Source: Pseudorhodoferax soli
GTDB lineage: Bacteria; Pseudomonadota; Gammaproteobacteria; Burkholderiales; Burkholderiaceae_C
Assembly (NCBI RefSeq): GCF_003337555.1
Contig: NZ_QPJK01000005.1
Location: 1-64,000, forward strand
Length of the DNA: 64,000 bases
Direction of reading: 5' to 3'
Part shown: piece by piece, positions 42,917 to 50,996 of the stretch
Layout: each line of letters begins with the position of its first letter
How positions within the stretch are numbered: the first letter of the stretch is position 1
Position numbers and translations under genes: made by a program
Notes under the pieces: model-generated
Seen by the model: the letters and a program-made list of their open reading frames with translations, nothing else
The model's database searches: none
Told to the model about the DNA's origin: nothing

Positions 42917-43531
42917 CTATGTCCTAGTCAACTGCCACCCCGAGGCCTCCACGGCCTCCCAGGACACCACGCGCCAATTGCCCTTCACGAAGCCCTTGGA
43001 CTTGTCGATCCGCTCCAGGCACGGGGACCACGCCATGCGCACGCCATACCCGTGATAGATCGGCTTGCCGGTCACTGGGCAGGCCCTGGGGATCACGATG
43101 TCTTTCGCCTTGATGTCCGATTCCCGACCGTGCTTGCGATCCCGGCGTCGAGCATCGGACGCCATGCGAACCCGGGCGTCTTCCCAGCGGTGCTGACGCT
43201 GGTACTCGATGATTCCGCGGCGCTTTGCTTGGTAGTAGTCCTGGGCGCACGCCCTGCACCTGTTGGTCAAACCGTTGAACCTGCGGCGGTTCACATGAAA
43301 CTCGCTGGAGGGCTTGAGCCACCCGCAAACGTTGCATGTCGCCTCGGCTGCGGTGGTCTTGGGTACTTCGCGCCTCAATGCGCCCACGTCCTTCATGCAC
43401 TCGATGCAGCGGCTGTGCAGGCCCTTCCGGGTCAAGGGGTTTGCGTAGAACGCGGCGGCCGGCTTCAGGATCTGGCAGCGCGTGCAGGTTGCTTCGGTGA
43501 CGCTGCCAGGCGCGGGGGTGCGGGGGGTCAC
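42917..43531 (-). CDS. Phage-type protein with two zinc ribbons and an HNH-like nuclease tail
   Basis: 204 residues from GTG 43531, whose stop-overlap with the upstream gene is GTGA. Two repeated Cys4 modules occur: CTRC..CIEC (about 16-46) and CNVC..CRAC (about 65-98). They are joined to a basic helix (QAKRRGIIEYQRQHRWEDARVRMASDARRRDRKHG). The C-terminal ACPVTGKPIYHGYG..SPCLERIDKSKGFVKGNWRVVSWEAV matches the pattern of small phage HNH/endonuclease VII-type domains (xPSLERIDxxKGYVxGNxxxxSxxAN). It could be a homing-type or packaging nuclease. Family assignment is by pattern, without a search. Confidence 0.7.
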   Translation of the reverse strand: MTPRTPAPGSVTEATCTRCQILKPAAAFYANPLTRKGLHSRCIECMKDVGALRREVPKTTAAEATCNVCGWLKPSSEFHVNRRRFNGLTNRCRACAQDYYQAKRRGIIEYQRQHRWEDARVRMASDARRRDRKHGRESDIKAKDIVIPRACPVTGKPIYHGYGVRMAWSPCLERIDKSKGFVKGNWRVVSWEAVEASGWQLTRT

Positions 43532-43770
43532 TGGGAGACCTTGGGGGTCTTGGGGGCGCCGGGAGTCGTTGCGAGCCGCTGGGCCTTCAGCCGGGCGCGA
43601 TACCGCCGGACCTGCTCTTTCGCTTTCTCGGGGTCGCGACGGTATGCCGCGCGGCGTGCCCCCATGTAGCACTCTTTGCAGCTCGGAAAGTAGCCAGTGC
43701 CGTTGCTATAGAAGTCGGCCAGCGCCTTTGACTTGCCGCAGGCCCTACAGCACTTGTTAGTGAAGATCAT
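43528..43770 (-). CDS. Small Cys4 zinc-ribbon protein
   Basis: 80 residues from ATG 43770: MIFTNKCCRACGKSKALADFYSNGTGYFPSCKECYMGARRAAYRRDPEKAKEQVRRYRARLKAQRLATT. The CRAC..CKEC ribbon is the same module as in the next gene, followed by a basic helical tail. The stop overlaps the downstream GTG start (GTGA), so the pair is co-translated. It probably binds nucleic acid; the specific role is unknown. Confidence 0.7.
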   Translation of the reverse strand: MIFTNKCCRACGKSKALADFYSNGTGYFPSCKECYMGARRAAYRRDPEKAKEQVRRYRARLKAQRLATTPGAPKTPKVSQ

Positions 43771-43970
43771 TGTTTGTTTTGCGTAAAAACAGACGCACGC
43801 ATACGCGCGCATCCGCAATTGAAGTCAGCAGGGGCCCGCAAAGGCCCCCAGAAGCCACGCAGGCCGCACGGTGGGCCCAGGGTCACCCCAAGACCTCCCA
43901 GCCCCTCCAGGCCGCTTTGTGCAGCCCCGGGCCACATGTCCGAAATCGACCGTCTTAGGGCATGCCTGGA

Positions 43971-44013
43971 ATGCATGTTCAAAAAGTAGCTTGTTCTACT
44001 TCTGGACATGCAT
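43971..44013. promoter_or_regulatory. 43-bp imperfect palindrome upstream of the serine recombinase
   Basis: Two 20-base arms match at 17 positions around ttg (43991-43993). The outer arms are atgcatgt and acatgcat, the inner arms aagtag and ctactt. It ends 37 bases before the recombinase GTG. It may be a recombination (res-type) site bound by the recombinase, an autoregulatory operator, or a hairpin. Confidence 0.5.
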
Positions 44014-44050
44014 CACAATTCGGACTCCCATTTCGTACAGGAGCCCCAGC

Positions 44051-44632
44051 GTGTCCCGTGTCTTCGCCTATTGCCGTGTGTCCACCTCGGACCAGACCAC
44101 CGAAAACCAGCTACAGGAGATCGCTGCGGCCGGCTTTGCGATCCAAGCGTCCCGGGCGATCACAGAGACCGTCAGCGGGTCCGTAGCGGCCTCAGAGCGC
44201 CCAGGCTTCGGCAAGCTGCTGGACAAGATGGAGGCCGGGGACATGCTGGTCGTGACCAAGCTGGACCGCCTGGGACGGAACGCGATGGACGTCCGGGGGA
44301 CCGTCGAGGCCTTGGGGGGGCTTGGCATCCGCGTGCACTGTCTGGCCCTTGGCGGGATGGACCTGTGCAGCCCAGCGGGCCGCATGACCATGGGCGTTAT
44401 CGCAGCGGTCGCCGAGTTTGAGCGGGATCTACTGATCGAACGGACGCAGGCGGGTCTGACCCGCGCGAAGGCTGAAGGGAAGACCTTGGGCCGGCCGTCG
44501 TCGCTGACGTCCGCCCAGGTACGCGAGGTGCGCGAAGGCATTGCACGCGGTCAGACCGTGGCTGCGCTGGCACGGGCCATGAACACCAGCCGACAGACCA
44601 TCATGCGGGCCCGAGACAGCGCGGACAGCTAG
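44051..44632 (+). CDS. Serine recombinase (resolvase/invertase family)
   Basis: 193 residues from GTG 44051, with aggag 8 bases before. The N-terminal catalytic domain has [20 protein letters not shown] (nucleophile Ser at about 10), the arginine region around [13 protein letters not shown], and [31 protein letters not shown], then a C-terminal helix-turn-helix ([37 protein letters not shown]). The size fits a small resolvase/DNA invertase such as Pin or Tn3 TnpR. A palindrome precedes it and a terminator follows 22 bases after the stop. No invertible tail-fibre gene was seen, so element-multimer resolution or a host-regulatory role is more likely. Confidence 0.92.
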   Translation: MSRVFAYCRVSTSDQTTENQLQEIAAAGFAIQASRAITETVSGSVAASERPGFGKLLDKMEAGDMLVVTKLDRLGRNAMDVRGTVEALGGLGIRVHCLALGGMDLCSPAGRMTMGVIAAVAEFERDLLIERTQAGLTRAKAEGKTLGRPSSLTSAQVREVREGIARGQTVAALARAMNTSRQTIMRARDSADS

Positions 44633-44653
44633 GGGAGCCCTGCGACCCCACAG

Positions 44654-44676
44654 AGCCGGCCTTGCGCCGGCTTTTT
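44654..44676 (+). terminator. Rho-independent terminator after the serine recombinase
   Basis: A 7-bp perfect stem, agccggc (44654-44660) with gccggct (44666-44672) around cttgc, followed by tttt. It lies 22 bases after the recombinase stop. Confidence 0.85.
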
Positions 44677-44784
44677 CGCGCCTGGGTGGCCAGGGGGGCC
44701 CCGGGGGCCCATGGGGGGAGTTCGCGCGGCTTCGCGGGCACAGGAGGTCCCGCGAATTTTTCAGGGGGAAAATTGGACCGCGTG

Positions 44785-45051
44785 TCAGCGTAGCGACGTG
44801 ACTCCGGGAATCGGCGGCGCGGCTGGAGGAGTCGGGCTCACATCGGGCAGGCCCACGCCCGAGCACTTCCCAGTAGCGGCGTTGTAGGTGACACGGCCCG
44901 GTCGGCGGGCTAGGCCGCCGAGCAACCGACAGCCAGCGGGGAGGTAGTCCATAACGCCTAGGCCCTCGGGGCCCTCATAGAGCGCGTCGGCGCTCTCATC
45001 ATCTTGTGCAACTTGCAGGCTGTTGCCGCGGACACGTACAGCGTAGTACAT
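44785..45051 (-). CDS. Hypothetical phage-like protein
   Basis: 88 residues: MYYAVRVRGNSLQVAQDDESADALYEGPEGLGVMDYLPAGCRLLGGLARRPGRVTYNAATGKCSGVGLPD, with a Pro-rich tail. No family was recognised. It is the last gene of the leftward block that begins with the 885-residue protein, separated from the preceding gene by 45 bases. Two small beta-rich halves are suggested by the sequence. Confidence 0.6.
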   Translation of the reverse strand: MYYAVRVRGNSLQVAQDDESADALYEGPEGLGVMDYLPAGCRLLGGLARRPGRVTYNAATGKCSGVGLPDVSPTPPAAPPIPGVTSLR

Positions 45052-45096
45052 GAGTGTTCTTTCAATCGGTGGCGGACCTCAGGCCCGCCGGGTTTC

Positions 45097-45492
45097 TCAG
45101 TGCCCGCCCCGTCGCTCCAAGCGCATGCGCTCGGGCCTCAGGTCTAGGCAGTCTTCCATGTGGATCACGTCGCCATCCTGGGCACCCAGGATCAACGCGG
45201 CCACGCTATAGGTGTGGTCCTTGATCGGCTTGCGGCCGGGCCCCAGGGCATACGCGCGGACTTCGCCGTCTTCGTAGACCCAGCGTGTCCCGGTCAAACC
45301 ATAGGCACCCACCAAGCGGTGGTGATCGCTGGTGCGCAGCATCACGCGCATACTTGGATGCCCCTCGACAGACACATGCGCGGTCCCGTCCGGGTCGTGC
45401 CGAGTGCCGAAGGCGGCCGCGTACGTGCGCCCATTGAGCGCACGCGGGGCGAGCGCCCCGTAATTGCGGCTCAGAGTTGCATAGCCACCCAT
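45097..45492 (-). CDS. Hypothetical phage-like protein
   Basis: 131 residues: MGGYATLSRNYGALAPRALNGRTYAAAFGTRHDPDGTAHVSVEGHPSMRVMLRTSDHHRLVGAYGLTGTRWVYEDGEVRAY, ending LRPERMRLERRGGH. Family unknown. Its ATG overlaps the previous stop by one base (TGATG), a pattern repeated along this block, so it is co-translated with its upstream genes. Gly/Tyr/Arg-rich composition and position suggest a virion or tail accessory part. Confidence 0.65.
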   Translation of the reverse strand: MGGYATLSRNYGALAPRALNGRTYAAAFGTRHDPDGTAHVSVEGHPSMRVMLRTSDHHRLVGAYGLTGTRWVYEDGEVRAYALGPGRKPIKDHTYSVAALILGAQDGDVIHMEDCLDLRPERMRLERRGGH

Positions 45493-45725
45493 CAGCGGCC
45501 ACCTACGCGGAAACGCACGTCCCGACTGCCTGGGCCCACGACCGTGACACGCTCTGCGTTGTCCAAGGTCTGATCCGCCATGGCTCCAGCTTCGTCAACG
45601 CGTCGCGCCCATTGGCCCTGCGTCATGGTCGTGTTCGGGGTCGCCACGAACTGCAGCGCACCCGTGATGCGGCTTTGACGGAAGCCACTGGGCTGCACGG
45701 GGTTACCGTTGGAATCGAAGTGCAT
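45492..45725 (-). CDS. Hypothetical small phage-like protein
   Basis: 77 residues from ATG 45725: MHFDSNGNPVQPSGFRQSRITGALQFVATPNTTMTQGQWARRVDEAGAMADQTLDNAERVTVVGPGSRDVRFRVGGR. No family was recognised. It is joined by TGATG overlaps to the genes on both sides, which is strong support that all three are real and expressed together. Confidence 0.65.
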   Translation of the reverse strand: MHFDSNGNPVQPSGFRQSRITGALQFVATPNTTMTQGQWARRVDEAGAMADQTLDNAERVTVVGPGSRDVRFRVGGR

Positions 45726-46204
45726 CAGGCGTTCCTCGGCAGGCTCTTGTGTTGCTGCGTGGGATTCAGCGGGTGCTCGGGGTGCCTCGGGTCGTCCTTG
45801 GTGATCGTGCCCGGGCGCAAGGGCGCAGGGGCGGAACTGGACGTGCAACCCATACCGAACTGAATGCGGGACAGGTGGTCATGCTCCAGGCGGACCATGA
45901 TGGGCGCGAAATCGCCGCCGGTCTCCAGGACCGTGCGCAGACCTCGGAGATCCTCGCTGAGCCGTTCATGTGCGGCCGGCAAGCTGGCAAGCATCTGGAC
46001 CACGAGGTCTAGGGCCTGCGGCTTGGTTAGGGCCATGGCTTGAACGCCGAGCACCAGCGAGCGAAGCGGATCAGCGATGGCCTTTGCTTCCAGGTACCTT
46101 GCGGCCTCGGGCGTGTCCGCGTAGATCGGACCGGACTCGGTCTCGATGGTCGGGGCGCCTTTGTCGGCGACGGTGGAAATCTTGAACATGCTGGGCGCCT
46201 TCAC
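45725..46204 (-). CDS. Hypothetical phage-like protein
   Basis: Up to 159 residues. The GTG at 46204 overlaps the upstream TGA (GTGA); an internal ATG at 46189 gives MFKISTVADKGAPTIETESGPIYADTPEAARYLEAKAIADPLRSLVLGVQAMALTKPQALDLVVQMLASLP. The middle is helical and the C-terminus is Pro/His-rich (PRHPEHPLNPTQQHK). It sits between the pentapeptide-repeat gene and a 77-residue gene in an overlapping chain. Function unknown. Confidence 0.65.
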   Translation of the reverse strand: MKAPSMFKISTVADKGAPTIETESGPIYADTPEAARYLEAKAIADPLRSLVLGVQAMALTKPQALDLVVQMLASLPAAHERLSEDLRGLRTVLETGGDFAPIMVRLEHDHLSRIQFGMGCTSSSAPAPLRPGTITKDDPRHPEHPLNPTQQHKSLPRNA

Positions 46205-46836
46205 GCTACTGCTTCGGGGTTGAACTGGGCGGCGAACTTCTGGGCGTTCTCGATGGAACTGCCCGCGGCGACGCAGCGGGTCCCGGCCTTGATGTGCTCG
46301 GGCATGCTGCTTTGCGCCAGGATCACCTCGCGGTCGTCCACGCTGCGCAGGTCGGCATAGGCCAGGTCTGCGCCGCGGAAGTCAGCGCGAGCAGTGCGCA
46401 CGGACGACCAGCGAGACCGCGGGGCCACCAGGTCACGCGCAGAGACACCGCGGAAGTTCACGGCAGTGAACACGGCCTCGGTCGCATCCGCGCCGTTCCA
46501 TAGAGACCCGGACAGGTCGCAGGTCGTGAACGCGGCGCCGTGCGCCTTTACGCGCCCGAACAGGCTGTAGCTCAATGCGCAGTTGTCGAAGCTGGCGCCG
46601 GCCATCTTGGAGCCGGACCAGTTCACGCCAACGGCGGAACAGTTGACCAGCTTCAGGCCCTCGTAGTGGCCCTCGCTCAGGTCCATGCCATCCAGGCTCA
46701 GGAAGTGCAGCGCCTCGCCGGTTCGCGCAGCGTGCTCGATGGCCGCACGGCGGGCCACAGGTTCAGATGGGTTCCCGGAGATGCGAACACTCCAGGGTGT
46801 GCCGCCTGGGTAGCGGCTGAGAAAGGTGATGATCAT
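46201..46836 (-). CDS. Pentapeptide-repeat protein
   Basis: 211 residues from ATG 46836 (an ATG at 46860 would add 8). Residues about 45-165 form A(D/N)LxX-type repeats: LDGMDLSEGHYEGLKLVNCSAVGVNWSGSKMAGASFDNCALSYSLFGRVKAHGAAFTTCDLSGSLWNGADATEAVFTAVNFRGV and FRGADLAYADLRS. Such repeats fold into a right-handed quadrilateral beta-helix. In phages they occur in fibres, and elsewhere in gyrase-protecting DNA mimics. This one lies in the virion-like block, so a structural part is the more likely reading. Confidence 0.8.
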   Translation of the reverse strand: MIITFLSRYPGGTPWSVRISGNPSEPVARRAAIEHAARTGEALHFLSLDGMDLSEGHYEGLKLVNCSAVGVNWSGSKMAGASFDNCALSYSLFGRVKAHGAAFTTCDLSGSLWNGADATEAVFTAVNFRGVSARDLVAPRSRWSSVRTARADFRGADLAYADLRSVDDREVILAQSSMPEHIKAGTRCVAAGSSIENAQKFAAQFNPEAVA

Positions 46837-46955
46837 TGGTGGTGTGGTGCAAGGTGCCATGCGAAGCGCATGGCGGCTACAGCGCCATTGCGGCGGTGTC
46901 GGGATACGCGGCGACTCTTGGCGGTCGACGGCGCGGCTGACAGAAAACGGGCAGG

Positions 46956-46992
46956 CAAAAAGAAGCCCCCTGAGCCTTGCGACACAGGGGGT
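46956..46992 (-). terminator. Rho-independent terminator, leftward
   Basis: Read on the minus strand, a 7-bp stem (ccccctg / caggggg, 46966-46972 with 46985-46991) is followed by cttcttttt. It would stop leftward transcripts from the 885-residue gene before the pentapeptide-repeat gene, implying a separate promoter for the latter. Confidence 0.75.
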
Positions 46993-47506
46993 TCATGGAG
47001 TTGCCTTGCCCATCGCCCACCAGCGATGGACGGTTGGGGTACGTGGCGGGCCTTGCGGCCTGCTGACCATCTCTGAAAGGGGTACGGCGAAGCCGGATCA
47101 GGGATGGTCTTGGGTGTCCTGAAGATGCTTAGGACTACTCTGAGAGTTGTTCTTCAAGACCGTAAACACTGAGATACGAAGGGATCAACCCAAGGTTCTC
47201 AAGCTCATCAGGCTCTTTGTGTTTGACCCTTCGATGTCTTCAAGAAGACTCAAGGTTTCGCCTTCGGCGAGACCCCCCAGAGCGCAAGTCGTGCTCGCGC
47301 ACGACACGGTGGAGGTCGAACGGGTTTCAGTGCGGCCTCGGGGGCCAGTAGCTGGGGAGGTGGGGTCAGGCCTCGTCCAGCGAACTTCTGCGCGTTCGCC
47401 CATGTCGGCCATGGGAGCCTCTTCGTTTCGCCGGGTGGCGCCGTGAAGACACGGGGGTGACAGGGTGAAGTGATGGCCCCTGTCAGGCCTGGGAGTGGTC
47501 GGGACC

Positions 47507-47623
47507 TAGGGTCCTTCTACCACCTAGCCTTTTATTCGTTTGTTTCGCGAAGCCAGGGTGCACAACGGTCGGGCCGTGCATAGGGTCTCTCTTACCACCT
47601 GCGGATTTATTCGTTTGTTTCGC
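47507..47623. repeat. Two copies of the element's dispersed repeat
   Basis: Copies lie at 47507-47548 and 47581-47623. They share taggst-type starts, yaccacct, then ttattcgtttgtttcgc identically at the end (the last 17 bases match). On the minus strand both encode, in one frame, AKQTNK[S/R]xGG[K/R]R. Related shorter copies occur at 50450, 50934 and 50969. Confidence 0.65.
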
Positions 47624-47698
47624 TGGACCCGATGCGCCCCAGGGATCACGATGTATCCCCCGGGGACGCTGGGTCACTATGGGCTTGCCCCGATGGCC

Positions 47699-50356
47699 TC
47701 AGGGCCGCGCGAAGGCGACCGGGTGCTTTTGGTGCTGAACGGCACCCGTCACCGGATCCGCGTTCGCTTGCCACACCTTGATCTCCGCTTTGCGGGCTTC
47801 GCCCTGCTGGTGCAGTTGCTCGGCCGCCGCACGTTCGTCGCCAACCAGTCGATAGCCGTAGGCAAATCGGTAGGTGTTGGCGCCTTCACGGGTCGAAGCG
47901 CCGCGGATCACGTGGACCCCAGGCGGCAAGATGCCAGCCAAGAAGCTGTCGGCTTCGGCAGGGGACTTCGGGATCACTTGGTCCTTCCCGTTCAGGTGGA
48001 CGGTTTGGCCGCCGAAAACTGCAAGCGGGACTTGTCCAGTCTTCATGATCGGCATTAGGCCTGGCTTCATGTCCGGCAGCGCCAAGTAGACTCGGGAGGC
48101 CGCTGCGCCGCTTTGCCGGGTCTGGCGACCCTCGGCCACCTTGGAGCGATCTGGGTTGAGCCCGTCGATGAACTCATCCGCGAAGCTGTCGTCTGCCGGG
48201 TCGAGACCCAGAAGGCCGCTAAAGGTCTTCACGATGGCCGGGAGGTCTTTGCGCACGAATGTCGCGTGCGGGTCCTCCTCCTGTCCAAAGGCGTTGACGA
48301 TCTTGGTTCCGGCATAGACCTTCCGACCACCATAGGTGGCAATGGGGTCCTTGAGCTGCCGGCCTTTGCCCGCATAAGGGTCCGGGATGTACCGCAGCAC
48401 TCCACCCTGAGCCGAGATCGGTACAGCCTCGGCCGCAACGGACTTCGCTGCCCAGTCCGCCGCTTGCGACAGGTCAGGCTTCCCGCCGGCTGGTAGATTG
48501 GCCTGCTGCTCGTAGGCGTGGCGTGCCGTGAGTCGGTACAGCTTGTCTTGTAAGGTGGGGTGCAAGTTGACACGAGGATTGAAGATGACCCCGTCGTGGC
48601 CGCTGGCCTTGGTCAGTGCCTTTGCGGCTCGTCGATCGATCTCGTCCTTCGCGGCAAACTCCTTCAGTTCAGGATCGCGCAGAGCATCGGCCCAGTCGAT
48701 ACGAGTCGGGAGCGTAGCCTTGTGTCCGCGCTGCTCCGCGCCGGCATCGGCCGCCACAAGTTGCACGGCGGTTTCCAGGCCGCCCGCGTCCCTAGCGCGG
48801 GTCAGGATGACATCGAACCGCGCACGTGCCTTGTCGTCACGCAGCAGCGACCGCAAGAACTGCTCGCCGCCTGGGGTGTCCTTGAGGGCGGATGCGCCTG
48901 TGACAGCGATCATCATGCGTTGCGGGTCGCCGCTCATCAGCGCATCCGAGAACTGGGCCGCGGTGTTGTCGTCGACGGCGAAGCCGAAGGCGTCCGGTCG
49001 AGATCCCAAGAGCCGACCGAACTGCCCCGCGCTCTGTCGACTTGCCAGGAAGTCATAGCCGCCGCCGGCCTGCTGGGCCGCGGCAAGGTCGGGATAGCGT
49101 TCTGCGAACCCGGGCAATTGCATGATGGTGTTGACGGCAGGAATGAACGACTTCTGGATGGTCGAGTTGAACTCAGGTTCCTTCGCGGTGCCGTTGGACA
49201 GCACGCGGCGCAGCGAGCCACCGTTTTGACCCAAGAAGGCTTGGACGATGGAGTTCGCTTCCGCCTGGGTCTGCAGGGCCGAACGGGCGCCCGCGTGACC
49301 GCTTGCGCGGTCATCAAGGCCAGCGGTCAGCCATGGGAATTGACCGCGGCCGACACCATGCCGGTTATCGACATCTGCCGCGCGACGTATGAAGCCCAGG
49401 TATTCCTGAACTGGCATCAGGGTCCCGGCGTTCCTGTAGTTCGCCTGGGCAGCTGCATAGTCGGTGTTGACTTGCTCAACCTCGCTGCCTGCGGCCACAG
49501 ACTTGATTTGATTCGTGCGTTGCCATGCGGCCTCGGTGATCTCGCGATAGACATCGGGATTGCGCTGGGCGAAGCCGGACTCGCGCATAGCGGCCAGGGT
49601 GGAATTGGCGTGACCGGGGTTGTAGATGGCGGTCTTCAGGACACCAGCAAAGAACTGGTCGGCCTTCGCGACATCGCCTTTCATCAGACCAAGAGCCTCG
49701 CCGTAAAAGCCGTCCACTTGGCCCGTGGTCACGCCGCCTTGCTCCATCATTTTCCGCGTCAGCGACTTGCTGATGGTCTCTGCAATGTTGCTTTCGGCGG
49801 TCTGCGCGATCAGTTCACGCTTCTGCGCCAACAGCTGGTCAGCTTGGCGCTTGACGCCCCATGCAACCCGCCCGTCAATGGCCGGGTCGCCCGTGCCGCC
49901 CGCGACTTGCTTGCGGACGAAGTCGGTAGCGAAGGCATCTAGGTCCTGGTCTGGCGTGTTAGGCAGGTCACGAATGGCGGTCCCGAGGTCCGTGGAGATA
50001 CGCGAGGCGGTCTCGTCGGCCACTGCGACGTCATAGGCGCCTTTGTATGCCTGGAAGCCATTCAGCGCCTCATTGCGCGGTGCGCCCGATCCAGCTTCGG
50101 CCAGGCCCTGGGCCTTGCGCGTTTCGTTCTGGCGCTCGATCTCGACCAGTTCTTCGCGGTGCTGGATCTCGCCAATGGATTCGATGGTCTTGGCCGTAGT
50201 GCCGAAGAAAGAGCCGAGGGCAGAGCCGATGGCGCTCAGTTGTGCCCCTTGGCCTTGCACGGTGGCTTGGGTGGCTTGGTGCTGCTGGGTGCGCACGGAG
50301 GGCGCGGGGTTCACGCTGAAGCCGCGCGGGCCGGCGGATGGTTGTTGTGTGGTCAT
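47699..50356 (-). CDS. Large phage protein, candidate internal virion protein
   Basis: 885 residues, soluble, start MTTQQPSAGPRGFSVNPAPSVRTQQHQATQATVQGQGAQLSAIGSALGSFFGTTAKTIES. It is rich in helices, Gln and Ala through about residue 600 (TKTIESIGEIQHREELVEIERQNETRKAQGLAEAGSG) and more globular towards the end (PEADSFLAGILPPGVHVIRGAS, YRFAYGYRLVGDERAAAEQL). Length, composition and the helical N-terminus resemble internal core proteins of podophages (T7 gp15-like), but I see no diagnostic motif. The start precedes a good spacing but weak Shine-Dalgarno. A leftward terminator lies about 700 bases downstream. It is the largest gene of the element. Confidence 0.75.
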   Translation of the reverse strand: MTTQQPSAGPRGFSVNPAPSVRTQQHQATQATVQGQGAQLSAIGSALGSFFGTTAKTIESIGEIQHREELVEIERQNETRKAQGLAEAGSGAPRNEALNGFQAYKGAYDVAVADETASRISTDLGTAIRDLPNTPDQDLDAFATDFVRKQVAGGTGDPAIDGRVAWGVKRQADQLLAQKRELIAQTAESNIAETISKSLTRKMMEQGGVTTGQVDGFYGEALGLMKGDVAKADQFFAGVLKTAIYNPGHANSTLAAMRESGFAQRNPDVYREITEAAWQRTNQIKSVAAGSEVEQVNTDYAAAQANYRNAGTLMPVQEYLGFIRRAADVDNRHGVGRGQFPWLTAGLDDRASGHAGARSALQTQAEANSIVQAFLGQNGGSLRRVLSNGTAKEPEFNSTIQKSFIPAVNTIMQLPGFAERYPDLAAAQQAGGGYDFLASRQSAGQFGRLLGSRPDAFGFAVDDNTAAQFSDALMSGDPQRMMIAVTGASALKDTPGGEQFLRSLLRDDKARARFDVILTRARDAGGLETAVQLVAADAGAEQRGHKATLPTRIDWADALRDPELKEFAAKDEIDRRAAKALTKASGHDGVIFNPRVNLHPTLQDKLYRLTARHAYEQQANLPAGGKPDLSQAADWAAKSVAAEAVPISAQGGVLRYIPDPYAGKGRQLKDPIATYGGRKVYAGTKIVNAFGQEEDPHATFVRKDLPAIVKTFSGLLGLDPADDSFADEFIDGLNPDRSKVAEGRQTRQSGAAASRVYLALPDMKPGLMPIMKTGQVPLAVFGGQTVHLNGKDQVIPKSPAEADSFLAGILPPGVHVIRGASTREGANTYRFAYGYRLVGDERAAAEQLHQQGEARKAEIKVWQANADPVTGAVQHQKHPVAFARP

Positions 50357-50449
50357 GCTGTTGCTTGGATGGATGGGCAGGCGAGTCCGTCAAAGCAGCG
50401 ACGGGACAGCAATGGGGCGCAAGGTGCGCCGGGCCGCGTGCTGCGGCGG

Positions 50450-50477
50450 TAGGGTTGTCACCCCCTGCGGGTTTGTT
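50450..50477. repeat. Dispersed repeat copy overlapping a stop codon
   Basis: Carries tagggttgtcaccccctgcg then ggtttgtt. It covers the TGA stop (50458-50460) of the gene at 50458-50922, which therefore ends in TRRG. Confidence 0.65.
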
Positions 50478-50922
50478 CTTCGGGGGTGCTCGGCGACAAG
50501 CTGCGGGCCGCCTTCTTTACCGCGTAGGCCGCCCGCTTCTGCGACAAGATGGCATCGCGGTTCGCTGCATAGTGCTTGGCGTTGCTGGCGGCTTGGGCGG
50601 CCCGGTTCGCCGCCGCAGCCTCACGCCGCCGTGCCAGGATGGCATCCCGGTTTGCTGCGCGGTACCTGGCCTGTTGCGCACGAACGGCGGACTTGTTGTC
50701 CGCGTAGTACGTCGTCGCAACGGCGGCCGAAGCGGACGCGGGGGGCTTTGGAGATGAGGAGGTGCGCCGGGTGGCTCGGCGTGCGCTAGGAGCCTCGGGC
50801 GCTGCTGGGAGGCTCGGCGGCGGTCGCAGCGCTTTCGGCTGCGTCAGGCCCAGCCGGGAACGCAAGGCCGTCAAGCTGGTTTGCAATGCGTCGGGTTCGC
50901 TGGGTGCAGTGGGAATGGTCAT
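50458..50922 (-). CDS. Basic Ala/Arg-rich repeat protein
   Basis: 154 residues, not assigned. After a Pro-rich N-terminus (LRPPPSLPAAPEAPSARRATRRTSSSPKPPASASAA) there are repeated units of the form YxAxNRDAI(L)xxxRxAxA: YYADNKSAVRAQQA, RYRAANRDAILARRREAAAANRAAQAAS, KHYAANRDAILSQKRAAYAVKKAA. The units resemble the basic helical tails of phage zinc-ribbon proteins such as the one at 43528, but here no Cys ribbon is present. A nucleic-acid-binding role is likely by charge; the exact function is unknown. Its 3' end lies in a dispersed repeat. Confidence 0.6.
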   Translation of the reverse strand: MTIPTAPSEPDALQTSLTALRSRLGLTQPKALRPPPSLPAAPEAPSARRATRRTSSSPKPPASASAAVATTYYADNKSAVRAQQARYRAANRDAILARRREAAAANRAAQAASNAKHYAANRDAILSQKRAAYAVKKAARSLSPSTPEEQTRRG

Positions 50923-50933
50923 GTGGTGGCCTG

Positions 50934-50996
50934 TAGGGTTGTCACCCCCTAGCGGTTTTATCGGCAGGTAGGGTGTTCACCCCCTGCGGATTTGTT
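50934..50996. repeat. Two adjacent dispersed repeat copies
   Basis: Copies at 50934-50961 (tagggttgtcaccccctagc, then ggttttat) and 50969-50996 (tagggtgttcaccccctgcg, then gatttgtt). They are separated by seven bases. The first overlaps the stop codon of the antirepressor remnant. Confidence 0.65.

Larger units (their letters stand above)
46837..47698. other. 862-bp intergenic region with terminator and repeats
   Basis: Located between the pentapeptide-repeat gene and the 885-residue gene, both leftward. It holds a leftward terminator (46956-46992) and two copies of the element's dispersed repeat (47507-47548 and 47581-47623). The remainder (about 47000-47500) has scattered 10-20 base inverted repeats such as tcttcaaga. 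A 64-codon frame across 47483-47677 merely spans the two repeat copies (AKQTNK..GG twice) and is not counted as a gene. Confidence 0.5.

Noticed and set aside
47483-47677. 64-codon frame with internal repeats (AKQTNK..GG twice)
   Set aside because: It has only a GTG start without a ribosome site and consists mainly of the two DNA repeat copies, which have relatives outside this frame.
48560-49942. Plus-strand frame of 460 codons inside the 885-residue gene
   Set aside because: Antisense to the large gene, and its codon composition follows the opposite strand; the leftward frame has continuous protein-like sequence and coherent neighbours.
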